Positions 55,874 through 64,000 of a stretch of DNA of 64,000 nucleotides are shown in pieces. Numbering within the stretch: the stretch's first letter is position 1; each line of letters opens with the position of its first letter. A program made the translations under genes and the position numbers. The stretch is from positions 310,001-374,000 of the forward strand of contig NZ_JAMZEA010000003.1 in the NCBI RefSeq assembly GCF_024172125.1, written 5' to 3'. Source of the stretch: Actinomadura rupiterrae. Lineage in GTDB: Bacteria; Actinomycetota; Actinomycetes; Streptosporangiales; Streptosporangiaceae. The notes beneath the pieces are model-generated. The model had not been told where the DNA came from. It ran no database searches and was given only the letters and a program-made list of their open reading frames with translations.

Positions 55874-58048
55874 ATGTTCGCACGGCTCGCGCGCTTCGTC
55901 GTGAGACATCCGTGGTACACGATCGTGGCCTGGTTGATCATCGGCGCTCTGGTCGTCTTCCTCGCCCCCGGGGCGAAGAAGAAGTCCGACCAGAAAGACT
56001 TCATGCCCTCGAAGTACGAATCGATCCAGGCCGCGAAGGTACTGTCGGAAGCCTTCCCGCAGCACGCGGACGCCACGGCGTTCGTGGTGGTGAAGCGGAC
56101 CGACGGCGCACCCATCACCCCGGCCGACAGCGCGAAGGTGGCCGCGGCCGCCAAGACGCTGACCGACAAGCACTACAAGCGGGTCCAGGGCTTCATGGCC
56201 GGCCCGCAGACGGTGGCGCCGAACAAGGCGGTCCAGGTCATCAGCGTCCCGATGTCGGGCACCGACAGCAAGGCGCAGAAGGACCAGGGCCAGGCCATCA
56301 AGGACATGCGCAAGGACCTGCCGTCCGCGCTCGGGTCCGGCCTGACCGCGAAGGTCGGCGGTGACACCGCCGCCTTCACCGACAACGAGAAGTCGTTCCA
56401 GCAGTCGTTCGCCATCGTGTCGGGCGCGACCTTCATCCTGATCATCGGCCTGATCCTGCTGATCTTCCGGGCGCCGATCGCGGCGTTCCTGCCGATCCTG
56501 GTGATCATGCTGACGGAGGTCGTGACGACCAAGCTGATCGGCGCGGCCTCGCACCTGCTGAACTTCTCGACCGACGACAGCCTCCAGATCATCCTGACGA
56601 TCGTGCTGTTCGGCGTCGGCGCGGACTACTACCTGTTCGTCCTGTTCAGGTTCCGCGAACGGCTGCGGCTCGGCGAGGACCGCAAGACCGCCCTGATCAA
56701 CGCGGTCGAGCGGGTCGGCGAGGTCATCACCTCGGCCGCCGCCGCCATCGCCGCGACGTTCCTGGTGCTCATGCTCGCCTCGTTCGGCCTGTTCGCCGCC
56801 TGGGGCCCGTCCCTCGCCATCGCCGTCGTCGTCATGGGCATCACGGCCCTGACCCTCGTCCCGGCGCTGCTGTCGCTGCTCGGCACCGCGACGTTCTGGC
56901 CGTCCAAGGCCTGGAAGAAGCAGCCGAAGGCGCGCGCCTCGGTCAAGATCGGCGCGCTGGTCGGCGGCAAGCCGCTGCTCGTGGCCCTCGGCACCGGCGC
57001 GATCCTGGTCGTGCTCGCGGTGGGCGCGTTCTCCTTCAAGTCCGACTACGACTTCCAGTCCGGGTTCCCGCAGAACACCGAGTCCGCCCAGGCGGGCAAG
57101 GACATGCAGAAGGGCTTCCCGCCCGGCCTGACCACCCCGGTCCAGGTGCTGCTGAAGTCCACCGACGGCGGCACGGTGTCCAAGGCCGAGGTCGCGCAGT
57201 TCCGCGAGAAGGCCAAGTCGCTGCCCGGCGTCGGCACCGTCCAGCCCGAGGTCCGCAACGCCAAGGGCGACGTCGTCCGGGTCGACCTGCTGCTCAAGCA
57301 GAACCCGAACGACAACTCGGCGATCACGCTGGTCAAGGACAAGCTCGGCCCGGCGGCGCACCAGATCACGCCGCAGGGCACCAAGATGTACGTCGGCGGC
57401 GCGACCGCGATCTACAGCGACATGAACAAGGTCGTCAACCGCGACCTGTCGGTGATCCTCCCGGTCGCCGCGGCGCTGATCGCGCTGATCCTGCTGGCGC
57501 TGCTGCGGTCCATCGTGGCCCCGCTCTACCTGGTCCCGGCGGTGCTGCTCGGCTTCGCCGCCACGCTGGGCTCGGCGGTCTACATCTTCCAGGGCCTGCA
57601 GGGCAAGGAAGGCGAGATCTTCCACCTGCCGATCATGCTGTACCTGTTCGTGCTGGCCATCGGCACCGACTACAACATCCTGATCACGGCACGGCTCCGC
57701 GAGGAGGCCAAGGAGGGCCACCACCCGCGCCGCGCCGCCGCCCTGGCCGTCCAGCACAGCGGCCCGACGATCGCCGCCGCCGGACTCATCCTGGCCGCGA
57801 CCTTCTCGGTGATGCTGCTGGCCAAGGTGTCGATGCTGCAGCAGATGGGCTTCTCCATCGCCATGGGCATCGCGCTCTCGGCCTTCGTGATGGCGATGTT
57901 CCTGGTGCCGTCCATCACCGCCCTGCTGGGCCACAAGGCCTGGTGGCCGGGCCACGGCGACCGGGCCCGCAAGGCCCCGGCCCGCCAGGCCCCGCCGCAG
58001 GACCCGATGGCCGACAACCCGTACGCCCCGACGGGCAGCCGCTACTAG
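55874..58048 (+). CDS. MMPL-family (RND) transporter
   Basis: A 724-residue membrane protein with the MMPL layout. One helix (residues 14-34) leads to a first extracytoplasmic domain. A block of five helices (about 175-345) contains the Asp-Tyr pair GVGADYYLFVLFRFRERL. A second soluble domain is followed by five more helices with the matching AIGTDYNILITARLREEA. The two GxDY motifs are the proton-relay residues. MMPL proteins export lipids or lipid-linked compounds to the envelope; the cargo is unknown. ATG 55874 lies in the divergent region with metB. A bidirectional terminator follows. Confidence 0.9.
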   Translation: MFARLARFVVRHPWYTIVAWLIIGALVVFLAPGAKKKSDQKDFMPSKYESIQAAKVLSEAFPQHADATAFVVVKRTDGAPITPADSAKVAAAAKTLTDKHYKRVQGFMAGPQTVAPNKAVQVISVPMSGTDSKAQKDQGQAIKDMRKDLPSALGSGLTAKVGGDTAAFTDNEKSFQQSFAIVSGATFILIIGLILLIFRAPIAAFLPILVIMLTEVVTTKLIGAASHLLNFSTDDSLQIILTIVLFGVGADYYLFVLFRFRERLRLGEDRKTALINAVERVGEVITSAAAAIAATFLVLMLASFGLFAAWGPSLAIAVVVMGITALTLVPALLSLLGTATFWPSKAWKKQPKARASVKIGALVGGKPLLVALGTGAILVVLAVGAFSFKSDYDFQSGFPQNTESAQAGKDMQKGFPPGLTTPVQVLLKSTDGGTVSKAEVAQFREKAKSLPGVGTVQPEVRNAKGDVVRVDLLLKQNPNDNSAITLVKDKLGPAAHQITPQGTKMYVGGATAIYSDMNKVVNRDLSVILPVAAALIALILLALLRSIVAPLYLVPAVLLGFAATLGSAVYIFQGLQGKEGEIFHLPIMLYLFVLAIGTDYNILITARLREEAKEGHHPRRAAALAVQHSGPTIAAAGLILAATFSVMLLAKVSMLQQMGFSIAMGIALSAFVMAMFLVPSITALLGHKAWWPGHGDRARKAPARQAPPQDPMADNPYAPTGSRY

Positions 58049-58125
58049 ACGTCGGGACGCGCGCCGGGACTATCCAAGCCGCCCACACCCCCCGGCGCGC
58101 GCCCCGACCCAAAGGGGAAGACGAC

Positions 58126-58157
58126 AAGGCCCCGGAACCACCAGGTTCCGGGGCCTT
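58126..58157. terminator. Bidirectional terminator between the MMPL and cbs genes
   Basis: AAGGCCCCGGAACC (58126-58139) and GGTTCCGGGGCCTT (58144-58157) form a perfect 14-bp stem with a 4-base loop. It lies between two convergent genes, and the A-T pairs at the base provide T-tracts on both strands. Confidence 0.9.
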
Positions 58158-58175
58158 GCCGCATCCATGCTCAGC

Positions 58176-59558
58176 TCAGTGGGCGGCTAGGAAGGCGATG
58201 AGGTCCTGGCGGGTGATGAGGCCCTTGGGCTTGCCGTCCACGAGGACGACCGCCGCGCCGGACTTCTCCAGGATGGGGACGGCCTTGCTGACCGGCTCGC
58301 CCGAGCCGATGGTGGGCAGCGGCGCGGACATGTGCGACTCGACCGGCTCGGAGAGCCGGCCCCGGTCGCGGATCAGCAGGTCGAGCAGGTCGGACTCGCT
58401 GACCGAGCCGACGACCTCCGCGGCCATGACCGGCGGCTCCTCCTTCATGACGGGGAGCTGGGAGACCTCGTACTCGCGCATGATCGCGACGGCGGTCTGC
58501 ACGGACTCGTGCGGGTGGGTGTGCACGAACTCGGGCAGCGTGCCGCCCTTGCGGGTGAGCACCTCGCCGACCGTGGACTCCTCGGTCGGGGCCGACAGGA
58601 AGCCGTAGTTGCTCATCCAGTCGTCGTTGAAGATCTTGGAGAGGTAGCCGCGGCCGCCGTCCGGGAGCAGGACGACGATGACCGCGTCGTCCGGGGCCTC
58701 CTCGGCGACGCGCAGGGCGGCGACGACCGCCATCCCGCAGGAGCCGCCGACCAGCAGGGCGTCCTCGCGGGCGAGGCGCCGGGTCATGGTGAAGGAGTCC
58801 TTGTCGGACACGGCGATGACCCGGTCGCAGATCTCGCGGTCGTAGGTCTCGGGCCAGATGTCCTCGCCGACGCCCTCGGTGAGGTAGGGGCGGCCGGACC
58901 CGCCGGAGTAGACCGAGCCCTCGGGGTCGGCGCCGACGATCTGGACGCGGCCGCCGGACACCTCCTTGAGGTAGCGGCCGGTGCCGCTGATCGTCCCGCC
59001 GGTGCCGATGCCCGCGACGAAGTGCGTGATGCGGCCCTCGGTCTGCTCCCAGAGCTCCGGGCCGGTGGTCTCGTAGTGCGAGCGCGGGTTGTTCGGGTTG
59101 GTGTACTGGTTCGGCTTCCAGGCGTCCGGGATCTCGGCGGCGAGCCGGTCCGAGACCGAGTAGTAGGAGTCCGGGTGCTCGGGCGAGACGGCGGTCGGGC
59201 AGACCACGACCTCGGCGCCGTAGGCGCGCAGCACGTCGATCTTGTCCTTGGCGACCTTGTCCGGGCAGACGAAGACGCACCGGTAGCCGCGCTCCTGCGC
59301 GACGATGGCGAGCCCGACACCGGTGTTGCCGGAGGTCGGCTCCACGATCGTCCCGCCGGGCCGGAGCTCGCCCGACTTCTCGGCGGCGTCGATCATCCGG
59401 ACCGCGATGCGGTCCTTGACCGACCCGCCGGGGTTGAAGTACTCGACCTTGGCGAGCACCTGCGGCCCGTCCGGCCGGGTGTGGCCGCGGGTCACGTTCC
59501 GCAGCCGGACCAGCGGCGTGTTGCCCATCAGTTCGACGAGCGAGTCATGCACCTGCAT
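58176..59558 (-). CDS. cbs: Cystathionine beta-synthase
   Basis: A 460-residue PLP enzyme with a C-terminal CBS-domain pair. The catalytic part shows GNTPLVRL, the PLP Lys in GGSVKDRIAVRM, PTSGNTGVGLAI and the phosphate loop GIGTGGTISG. The regulatory pair (about residues 340-460) includes VQTAVAIMREYEVSQLPVM and GLITRQDLIAFL. It condenses serine or O-acetylserine with homocysteine to cystathionine. ATG 59558 has AAGGACG about 5 bases upstream. With metB it closes the transsulfuration loop; pairing with a downstream thiolase and SGNH gene is common in actinomycetes. Confidence 0.92.
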   Translation of the reverse strand: MQVHDSLVELMGNTPLVRLRNVTRGHTRPDGPQVLAKVEYFNPGGSVKDRIAVRMIDAAEKSGELRPGGTIVEPTSGNTGVGLAIVAQERGYRCVFVCPDKVAKDKIDVLRAYGAEVVVCPTAVSPEHPDSYYSVSDRLAAEIPDAWKPNQYTNPNNPRSHYETTGPELWEQTEGRITHFVAGIGTGGTISGTGRYLKEVSGGRVQIVGADPEGSVYSGGSGRPYLTEGVGEDIWPETYDREICDRVIAVSDKDSFTMTRRLAREDALLVGGSCGMAVVAALRVAEEAPDDAVIVVLLPDGGRGYLSKIFNDDWMSNYGFLSAPTEESTVGEVLTRKGGTLPEFVHTHPHESVQTAVAIMREYEVSQLPVMKEEPPVMAAEVVGSVSESDLLDLLIRDRGRLSEPVESHMSAPLPTIGSGEPVSKAVPILEKSGAAVVLVDGKPKGLITRQDLIAFLAAH

Positions 59559-59749
59559 CGCGACGTCCTTGTCGTGATCAACAACGATGTGAAACCTGGA
59601 TGACATCCCGTTGCGGCAATGTTTAACCGCTATAGGCGGGAATGCGGTTTCGGATAGATTTCGGTTCCCGACGGTAGCCCAGATCGGCGTGGCCGGGCAT
59701 CACCACCCTATGGGGATGGGAGTCCTGTTCGGACGGGGGGTGACTGACG

Positions 59750-60757
59750 ATGTTGAGAGCGCTGACCGCTCGGCGCGTCGCCACGGCGGCCGCGTACGGC
59801 GGCGGGGGGATCACGGCACTCGGCGGGATCACGGTGGGCCTGGTGATGGCGGAGGTCCGGCTGGCGCGCCGCATCATCCAGGCGACGCCGAACGGTGACC
59901 CTCCCCACGTGGACGGCCTGTACGGCCGCGGCCTCCCCGGTGAGCCGCTCTCTTTCGCGATGCTCGGCGACTCCACGGCGGCGGGGCTGGGCGTCCACAC
60001 CCCGGACGAGACGCCGTCCGCGCTGCTGGCGGACGGCCTGTCGGCGATCTCCGGACGGCCCGTCCGGCTGGTGAACGTGGCCGTGTCCGGGTCGCGGTCG
60101 GAAGCGCTGGCCGGGCAGGTCGAGCAGGTCCTCGCCGCCGCGCCGGACATCGCGGTGATCATGATCGGCGCGAACGACGTGACCTCGCGGGTGCGCGCCG
60201 CCGACGCCGTCCGGCACCTGGCCGGGGCGGTGGAGCGGCTGCGCACGGCGGGCTGCGAGGTCGTGGTCGGCACCTGCCCGGACCTCGGCTCGGTCAAGCC
60301 GCTGATGCAGCCGCTCAAGTGGGTGGCCCGGCGGGCGAGCCGGCAGCTGGCCGCCGCGCAGACGATCGCCGTGGTCGAGCGCGGCGGGCGGTCGGTGTCG
60401 CTGGGCGACCTGCTCGGCCGCGAGTTCGCCGCCGACCCGGCCGGGATGTTCAGCGAGGACCGGTACCACCCGTCCGCGCGGGGCTACGCGGCCGCCGCGA
60501 TGGCCCTGCTGCCGTCGATGGCCGCGGCCCTGGACCTCGATCCCGACCTGGACGAGATCCTGCCGGACGCGCGGCGCGGCGAGGGCGTCCTGCCCGTCTA
60601 CCTGGCCGCCGCCGAGGCCGCCGAGAAGGCCGGCACCGAGGTCGCGGGAACGCGCGTCGCGGGCCGGGACCGGGGGCCGCGGGGCCGGTGGGCCACGCTC
60701 CTGCGGCGCGTCCGCCGGGCACCGGCCGAGCCGATGGCGGACTCCAGCGCCGCATAA
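59750..60757 (+). CDS. SGNH/GDSL-family hydrolase, membrane-anchored
   Basis: A 335-residue protein. It has an N-terminal hydrophobic helix (about residues 12-35). The SGNH blocks follow: FAMLGDSTAAGLGV (nucleophile Ser), VNVAVSGSRS, MIGANDVTS and the C-terminal Asp/His pair SEDRYHPSARGY. The C-terminal 70 residues are Ala/Arg-rich and probably disordered. It should be an envelope esterase or acyl hydrolase. It is divergent from cbs across 191 bases. Confidence 0.85.
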   Translation: MLRALTARRVATAAAYGGGGITALGGITVGLVMAEVRLARRIIQATPNGDPPHVDGLYGRGLPGEPLSFAMLGDSTAAGLGVHTPDETPSALLADGLSAISGRPVRLVNVAVSGSRSEALAGQVEQVLAAAPDIAVIMIGANDVTSRVRAADAVRHLAGAVERLRTAGCEVVVGTCPDLGSVKPLMQPLKWVARRASRQLAAAQTIAVVERGGRSVSLGDLLGREFAADPAGMFSEDRYHPSARGYAAAAMALLPSMAAALDLDPDLDEILPDARRGEGVLPVYLAAAEAAEKAGTEVAGTRVAGRDRGPRGRWATLLRRVRRAPAEPMADSSAA

Positions 60758-60856
60758 GGGCGGTCAAGGAGATTTTGCGAAAGCGCCTCCGCAGCGTGTT
60801 CACGCTGCTACGTTCCGCATGGATCGGTATGTCCGGCGTGGGGAGCGGGGGACGCC

Positions 60857-62188
60857 ATGGGCGCGTGCGGGGTGCGGAAGGCGCGGTGGGTCGGTGCGGC
60901 GGCGATGTGCGCCGCGCTGGCCGGGTGTTCCAGCGGCGGGAACGACGCCCTGGGCGCCCAGGGCTGGTCGGCGCCCGGGCTGGACGTGGTGAGCAAGGCC
61001 GCCGTCGGCAACGGCATCGCGGCCGTGACGGCCCTCCGGACGGACGGGACGCTCGAAACCGACACGTTCGACCTGGCCAGAGGCAAGCGGCTGTGGGCCA
61101 AGCCCGCCGCCATGCGCGGCCGGACGCCCGATCAAGGCGTCCAGCCGCCCGCGGTGTCCGGACGCGTCGTCGCGGCGGTCGAGCCGCAGGGGCAGGGCGC
61201 GGTCCTCGTCGCACGCGACGCGCGGACCGGCGCGCTGCGCTGGACCCGGGACGTCCGGACCACGTTCGGCCCGCAAGCCTGCGGCCCGATGCTCTGCCTG
61301 GCCGAGCGGACGGCCGATGCGGACGCCCGTTTCGTCGCGCTCGACCCGTCCGCCCAGGGCAGGGAGCTGTGGCGGATGGACGGCGTCGCCGAGGTCGAGT
61401 GGGCGGACGCGTCCCGCGTGATCGTCTTCCGCATGGCGAAGCACCCGGCCCTGGAGGCGCGCGACCTGCGCAGCGGCCGGGCGCTCTGGTCCCTTCCCGT
61501 CGAGAACGCCGTGGGGAACGGCGTGAACCTCTCCGGCGGCTGGGCGTTCGGCTCGCTCGGCGACACGCTCGTCGGCTACCTCGGCCCGCACCAGACCGGG
61601 CGCGGGCAGCCGCTCACCTCGTTCGGGTTCTTCGCCGTCAGGGCCGCCGACGGCGCGCTGACCTGGTCGCGTCCCCGGCTGCTGCGCGTTTACCCGAGCG
61701 CCAGCCCGGCGGTCGCGCTGATCGCGCGGCAGGTCACGCCGGCGGGCGGGTACGGCGGCTTCGAGCAGGTCGACCCGCGCACCGGGCGGACGGCCGTGAC
61801 GCTCCCCGCGGACCGCGCGCCGCGCTCGTCCTGGTGGCTGTCGCTGCCGTCCGACCTGGCGCAGCTCGGCTTCCTGACTCCGGACCGTCCGGGCCGCGCG
61901 GTCGCGCTGCGCGACGCCGCGCCGGTCCCGGCGCACGGGTTGCGGATGTGGTCGTTCTGCACGGTCACGCCGTCCACGCTGAAGATCACCGGACGGCCCG
62001 GCTTCTACCCGGTCGCCCCGCTGTGCGCCTTCGACCTGGGCAGCGGCCGCCGGATCGGCGACCCGGGCGCGCCGCCCGGCTGGTACACCGGCGCGACCGA
62101 CGGCTGGCGCGTCTGGCGGGACGAGTCGGGCACCCTGCACGCCCTGCACGACGCCCGCGGCACCGCCCCCGGCATGTACGGCCCCTGA
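60857..62188 (+). CDS. PQQ-like beta-propeller lipoprotein
   Basis: A 443-residue protein. The signal peptide ends in the lipobox LAGC (Cys about residue 24). The mature part is built of propeller blades with repeating DLARGKRLWAKP, DARTGALRWTRDV, DLRSGRALWSLP, ADGALTWSRP and DPRTGRTAVTLP strings, typical of PQQ-type eight-blade propellers that bind no cofactor. It may be a scaffold or substrate-binding envelope protein. No function can be assigned from context. Confidence 0.8.
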   Translation: MGACGVRKARWVGAAAMCAALAGCSSGGNDALGAQGWSAPGLDVVSKAAVGNGIAAVTALRTDGTLETDTFDLARGKRLWAKPAAMRGRTPDQGVQPPAVSGRVVAAVEPQGQGAVLVARDARTGALRWTRDVRTTFGPQACGPMLCLAERTADADARFVALDPSAQGRELWRMDGVAEVEWADASRVIVFRMAKHPALEARDLRSGRALWSLPVENAVGNGVNLSGGWAFGSLGDTLVGYLGPHQTGRGQPLTSFGFFAVRAADGALTWSRPRLLRVYPSASPAVALIARQVTPAGGYGGFEQVDPRTGRTAVTLPADRAPRSSWWLSLPSDLAQLGFLTPDRPGRAVALRDAAPVPAHGLRMWSFCTVTPSTLKITGRPGFYPVAPLCAFDLGSGRRIGDPGAPPGWYTGATDGWRVWRDESGTLHALHDARGTAPGMYGP

Positions 62189-62438
62189 CCGCCGACCATG
62201 CTCCGGCCCTCGCCCTGGCCCGCGCCCGCCCGGCGACGACCGTGTCCGTCTGGTCTCGGCTGAGTATTCGGGCGGGGTGTCCGCGCACTTCGGGACAACG
62301 GGTTCGCGCCGCGCGGGACCCGGCGTGTACGCGCCTTCCGGCAGCGGCTACATTGCGGAGGTGACCGGCGAGTAACCCAGGTACCGAAGGCCGGTACGAG
62401 ACCGGACCGGAAGGTCCCGCAGAACAGGGAGTCACGCA

Positions 62439-63659
62439 ATGCCCGAGGCAGTCATCGTCGCCACCGCGCGTTCCCCCATCGGACGGGCCTTCAAGGGGTC
62501 GCTGAAGGACCTGCGCCCGGACGACCTCACCGCGCGCATGGTCGAGGCGGCCATGGCCAAGGTCCCGCAGCTCGGCCCGGACCAGATCGACGACCTGCTG
62601 CTCGGCTGCGGCCTGCCCGGCGGCGAGCAGGGCTACAACATGGGCCGCGTCGTGTCGGTGCTGCTCGGCTGGGACAACGTGCCCGGCGCGACGATCACCC
62701 GGTACTGCTCGTCCTCGCTCCAGACCACCCGGATGGCGCTGCACGCGATCAAGGCCGGCGAGGCCGACGTGATCGTCTCGGCCGGTGTCGAGATGGTGTC
62801 GCGGTTCGCCAAGGGCAGCTCCGACGGCCTGCCCGACACGCAGAACCCGCTGTTCGCCGGGGCCGAGGCCCGCACCGCCAAGCGCGCCGAGGGCGGCGCC
62901 GAGGTGTGGTCCGACCCGCGCGAGCAGGACGAGCTGCCCGACGTGTACATCGCGATGGGCCAGACCGCCGAGAACGTCGCGGCGAAGTACGGCGTGACCC
63001 GCGAGGCGCAGGACCACTTCGGCGTCCGCTCGCAGAACCTCGCCGAGAAGGCGAACGAGAACGGCTTCTGGGCGCAGGACATCACCCCGGTCGAGCTGCC
63101 GGACGGCACGGTCGTCAGCAAGGACGACGGCCCGCGCGCCGGCACCACCTACGAGAAGGTGTCCACGCTCCAGCCGGTGTTCCGGCCGGACGGGACGGTC
63201 ACCGCGGGCAACTGCTGCCCGCTGAACGACGGCGCCGCCGCGGTCGTCGTCATGAGCGACACCAAGGCCGCCGAGCTCGGCATCACCCCGCTCGCGCGGA
63301 TCGTGTCGACCGGCGTGTCCGGCCTGTCCCCCGAGATCATGGGCCTCGGCCCGGTCGAGGCGTCCCGCAAGGCCCTCGCCAAGGCCGGGATGAGCATCGG
63401 CGACATCGACCTGGTCGAGATCAACGAGGCGTTCGCGGCGCAGGTGCTGCCGTCCGCCGAGCAGCTCGGCATCGACATCGACAAGCTGAACGTCAACGGC
63501 GGCGCGATCGCGGTCGGCCACCCGTTCGGCATGACCGGCGCGCGGATCACCTCCACGCTGCTGAACAGCCTGAAGTTCCACGACAAGCAGTTCGGCCTGG
63601 AGACGATGTGCGTCGGCGGCGGCCAGGGCATGGCGATGGTGGTCGAGCGCCTGTCCTGA
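62439..63659 (+). CDS. Acetyl-CoA C-acyltransferase (thiolase)
   Basis: A 406-residue thiolase. The nucleophilic Cys is in YCSSSLQTTRMALHAIKAGEAD, the His is in NGGAIAVGHPFGMTGARI and the second Cys is in CVGGGQGMAMVVE. It catalyses reversible cleavage of 3-oxoacyl-CoA, either acetoacetyl-CoA thiolysis/synthesis or the last step of beta-oxidation; no fadB partner is next to it. ATG 62439 has GGGAG about 8 bases upstream. The 250-base upstream gap shows nothing I recognise. Confidence 0.9.
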   Translation: MPEAVIVATARSPIGRAFKGSLKDLRPDDLTARMVEAAMAKVPQLGPDQIDDLLLGCGLPGGEQGYNMGRVVSVLLGWDNVPGATITRYCSSSLQTTRMALHAIKAGEADVIVSAGVEMVSRFAKGSSDGLPDTQNPLFAGAEARTAKRAEGGAEVWSDPREQDELPDVYIAMGQTAENVAAKYGVTREAQDHFGVRSQNLAEKANENGFWAQDITPVELPDGTVVSKDDGPRAGTTYEKVSTLQPVFRPDGTVTAGNCCPLNDGAAAVVVMSDTKAAELGITPLARIVSTGVSGLSPEIMGLGPVEASRKALAKAGMSIGDIDLVEINEAFAAQVLPSAEQLGIDIDKLNVNGGAIAVGHPFGMTGARITSTLLNSLKFHDKQFGLETMCVGGGQGMAMVVERLS

Positions 63660-63669
63660 CGGTCCGTAC

Positions 63670-63713
63670 GGCATCCGTGAGGCATCCGTGCGGCATCCGT
63701 GCGGCATCCTCGC
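63670..63713. repeat. Four 11-bp tandem repeats after the thiolase gene
   Basis: GGCATCCGTGA (63670-63680), GGCATCCGTGC (63681-63691 and 63692-63702) and the degenerate GGCATCCTCGC (63703-63713). The array begins 11 bases after the thiolase stop. The rest of the gene-free 63660-63964 holds only the terminator hairpin and the presumed promoter of the next gene. Confidence 0.85.
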
Positions 63714-63800
63714 GGCGGTCCTGGTGGGCGTCGTGCGGACGGTCTGACGGTCGGGAAGGCTGATCGTCCGGCCGCATGATCACTAAGCGTCATCCCAGCG

Positions 63801-63831
63801 TGGCCCGGGTTTGCAGGGACAACCCGGGCCA
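63801..63831 (+). terminator. Terminator hairpin downstream of the thiolase gene
   Basis: TGGCCCGGGTT (63801-63811) and AACCCGGGCCA (63821-63831) form a perfect 11-bp stem with a 9-base loop. It is positioned to end the thiolase transcript before the next gene on the same strand. Confidence 0.8.
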
Positions 63832-63964
63832 CCTGCGCGTTCGGGGCGAGTATCGCTTTACGAAGGATCTACGTTACGTGATGGATAGGTCCCCGTTAGG
63901 GGGTTGTCACATCCGGGTCCGTGTTGCACAGTCGGCTGAAGAGCCCCGCGACATGGAGGTGCCT

Positions 63965-64000
63965 ATGTCACTGAACCACTCGTCGGAGACGCACACCAAG
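63965..64000 (+). CDS. Start of an unidentified gene (12 codons, cut by window edge)
   Basis: ATG at 63965 opens a frame MSLNHSSETHTK to the window edge, with GGAGGT 5 bases upstream, an excellent ribosome binding site. About 60 bases further up, TTGTCA and CACAGT at 17-base spacing could be a promoter. Twelve residues are too few to name a family. Confidence 0.55.
   Translation, partial: MSLNHSSETHTK

Noticed and set aside
60319..62364. A 681-codon plus-strand frame across the SGNH and PQQ-lipoprotein genes
   Set aside because: It runs out of frame across two well-supported genes and is almost entirely Arg/Gly/Ala/Pro, the signature of a GC-driven shadow frame.

Overview
The window is a GC-rich actinomycete chromosome segment of about 64 kb. 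Many genes start with GTG or TTG behind purine-rich ribosome binding sites. Family-level markers are a type VII (ESX-like) secretion locus, a mycothiol S-conjugate amidase, DUF4307 and SLT-type lytic transglycosylases. The gene set looks like Actinomadura or a relative in the Thermomonosporaceae/Streptosporangiales. That placement rests on gene content alone; no rRNA or tRNA is visible.

Layout. 1-7.1 kb: type VII secretion core (eccB partial, eccD, eccC, mycP). 7.1-10.3 kb: three consecutive secreted or membrane-anchored lytic transglycosylase genes on the minus strand, two with clear intrinsic terminators. Upstream of the first lie a TTGACA-type promoter and a perfect CRP-family palindrome. 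10.3-13.9 kb: phoH-like gene, isoprenyl transferase, two unknowns. 13.9-16.2 kb: 14-TM drug-efflux type MFS gene overlapping a TetR gene. 16.2-21.2 kb: NlpC/P60 hydrolase, a broken YyaL-type thioredoxin-domain gene, a decayed serine recombinase and a Uma2 gene; this is the one patch that looks accessory. 21.2-29.2 kb: flavin disulfide reductase, GH16 lipoprotein, RNase Z, PPOx protein, LtrA, small membrane protein, mca, DUF4307 and greA. 29.2-34.2 kb: XRE/TPR regulator divergent from an RsbW-like ATPase and a PCMT-like methyltransferase, then a histidine kinase/response regulator pair. 34.2-38 kb: Lrp regulator divergent from hppD, then DUF4190 and RDD membrane proteins. 37.8-43 kb: three tandem M1 metallopeptidases. 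43-48.4 kb: DrrAB-like ABC pair, threonine dehydratase, ROK kinase, FIST sensor. 48.5-53.2 kb: MoxR-like ATPase and vWA protein pair, a tiny His-rich exported protein, a membrane protein. 53.2-64 kb: exported esterase, cystathionine gamma-synthase, MMPL transporter, cystathionine beta-synthase, SGNH hydrolase, PQQ-type lipoprotein, thiolase and the first 12 codons of a further gene.

Much of the window serves the envelope: secretion, peptidoglycan hydrolysis (three transglycosylases plus NlpC/P60), polyprenyl carrier synthesis, exported peptidases and lipid-type transport. metB and cbs sit either side of the MMPL gene and supply transsulfuration; mca handles mycothiol conjugates.

The most striking small-scale observation is a 21-nt insertion that breaks the YyaL-like gene exactly inside its CHWC motif. 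It carries a 12-bp inverted copy of sequence from the same gene, as expected for a template-switch event. Several other short exact or near-exact duplications (18 bp, 30 bp, 4 x 30 bp, 4 x 24 bp, 4 x 11 bp) are spread through the window, two of them spanning stop codons. I found no CRISPR array, intact transposase or obvious biosynthetic cluster.
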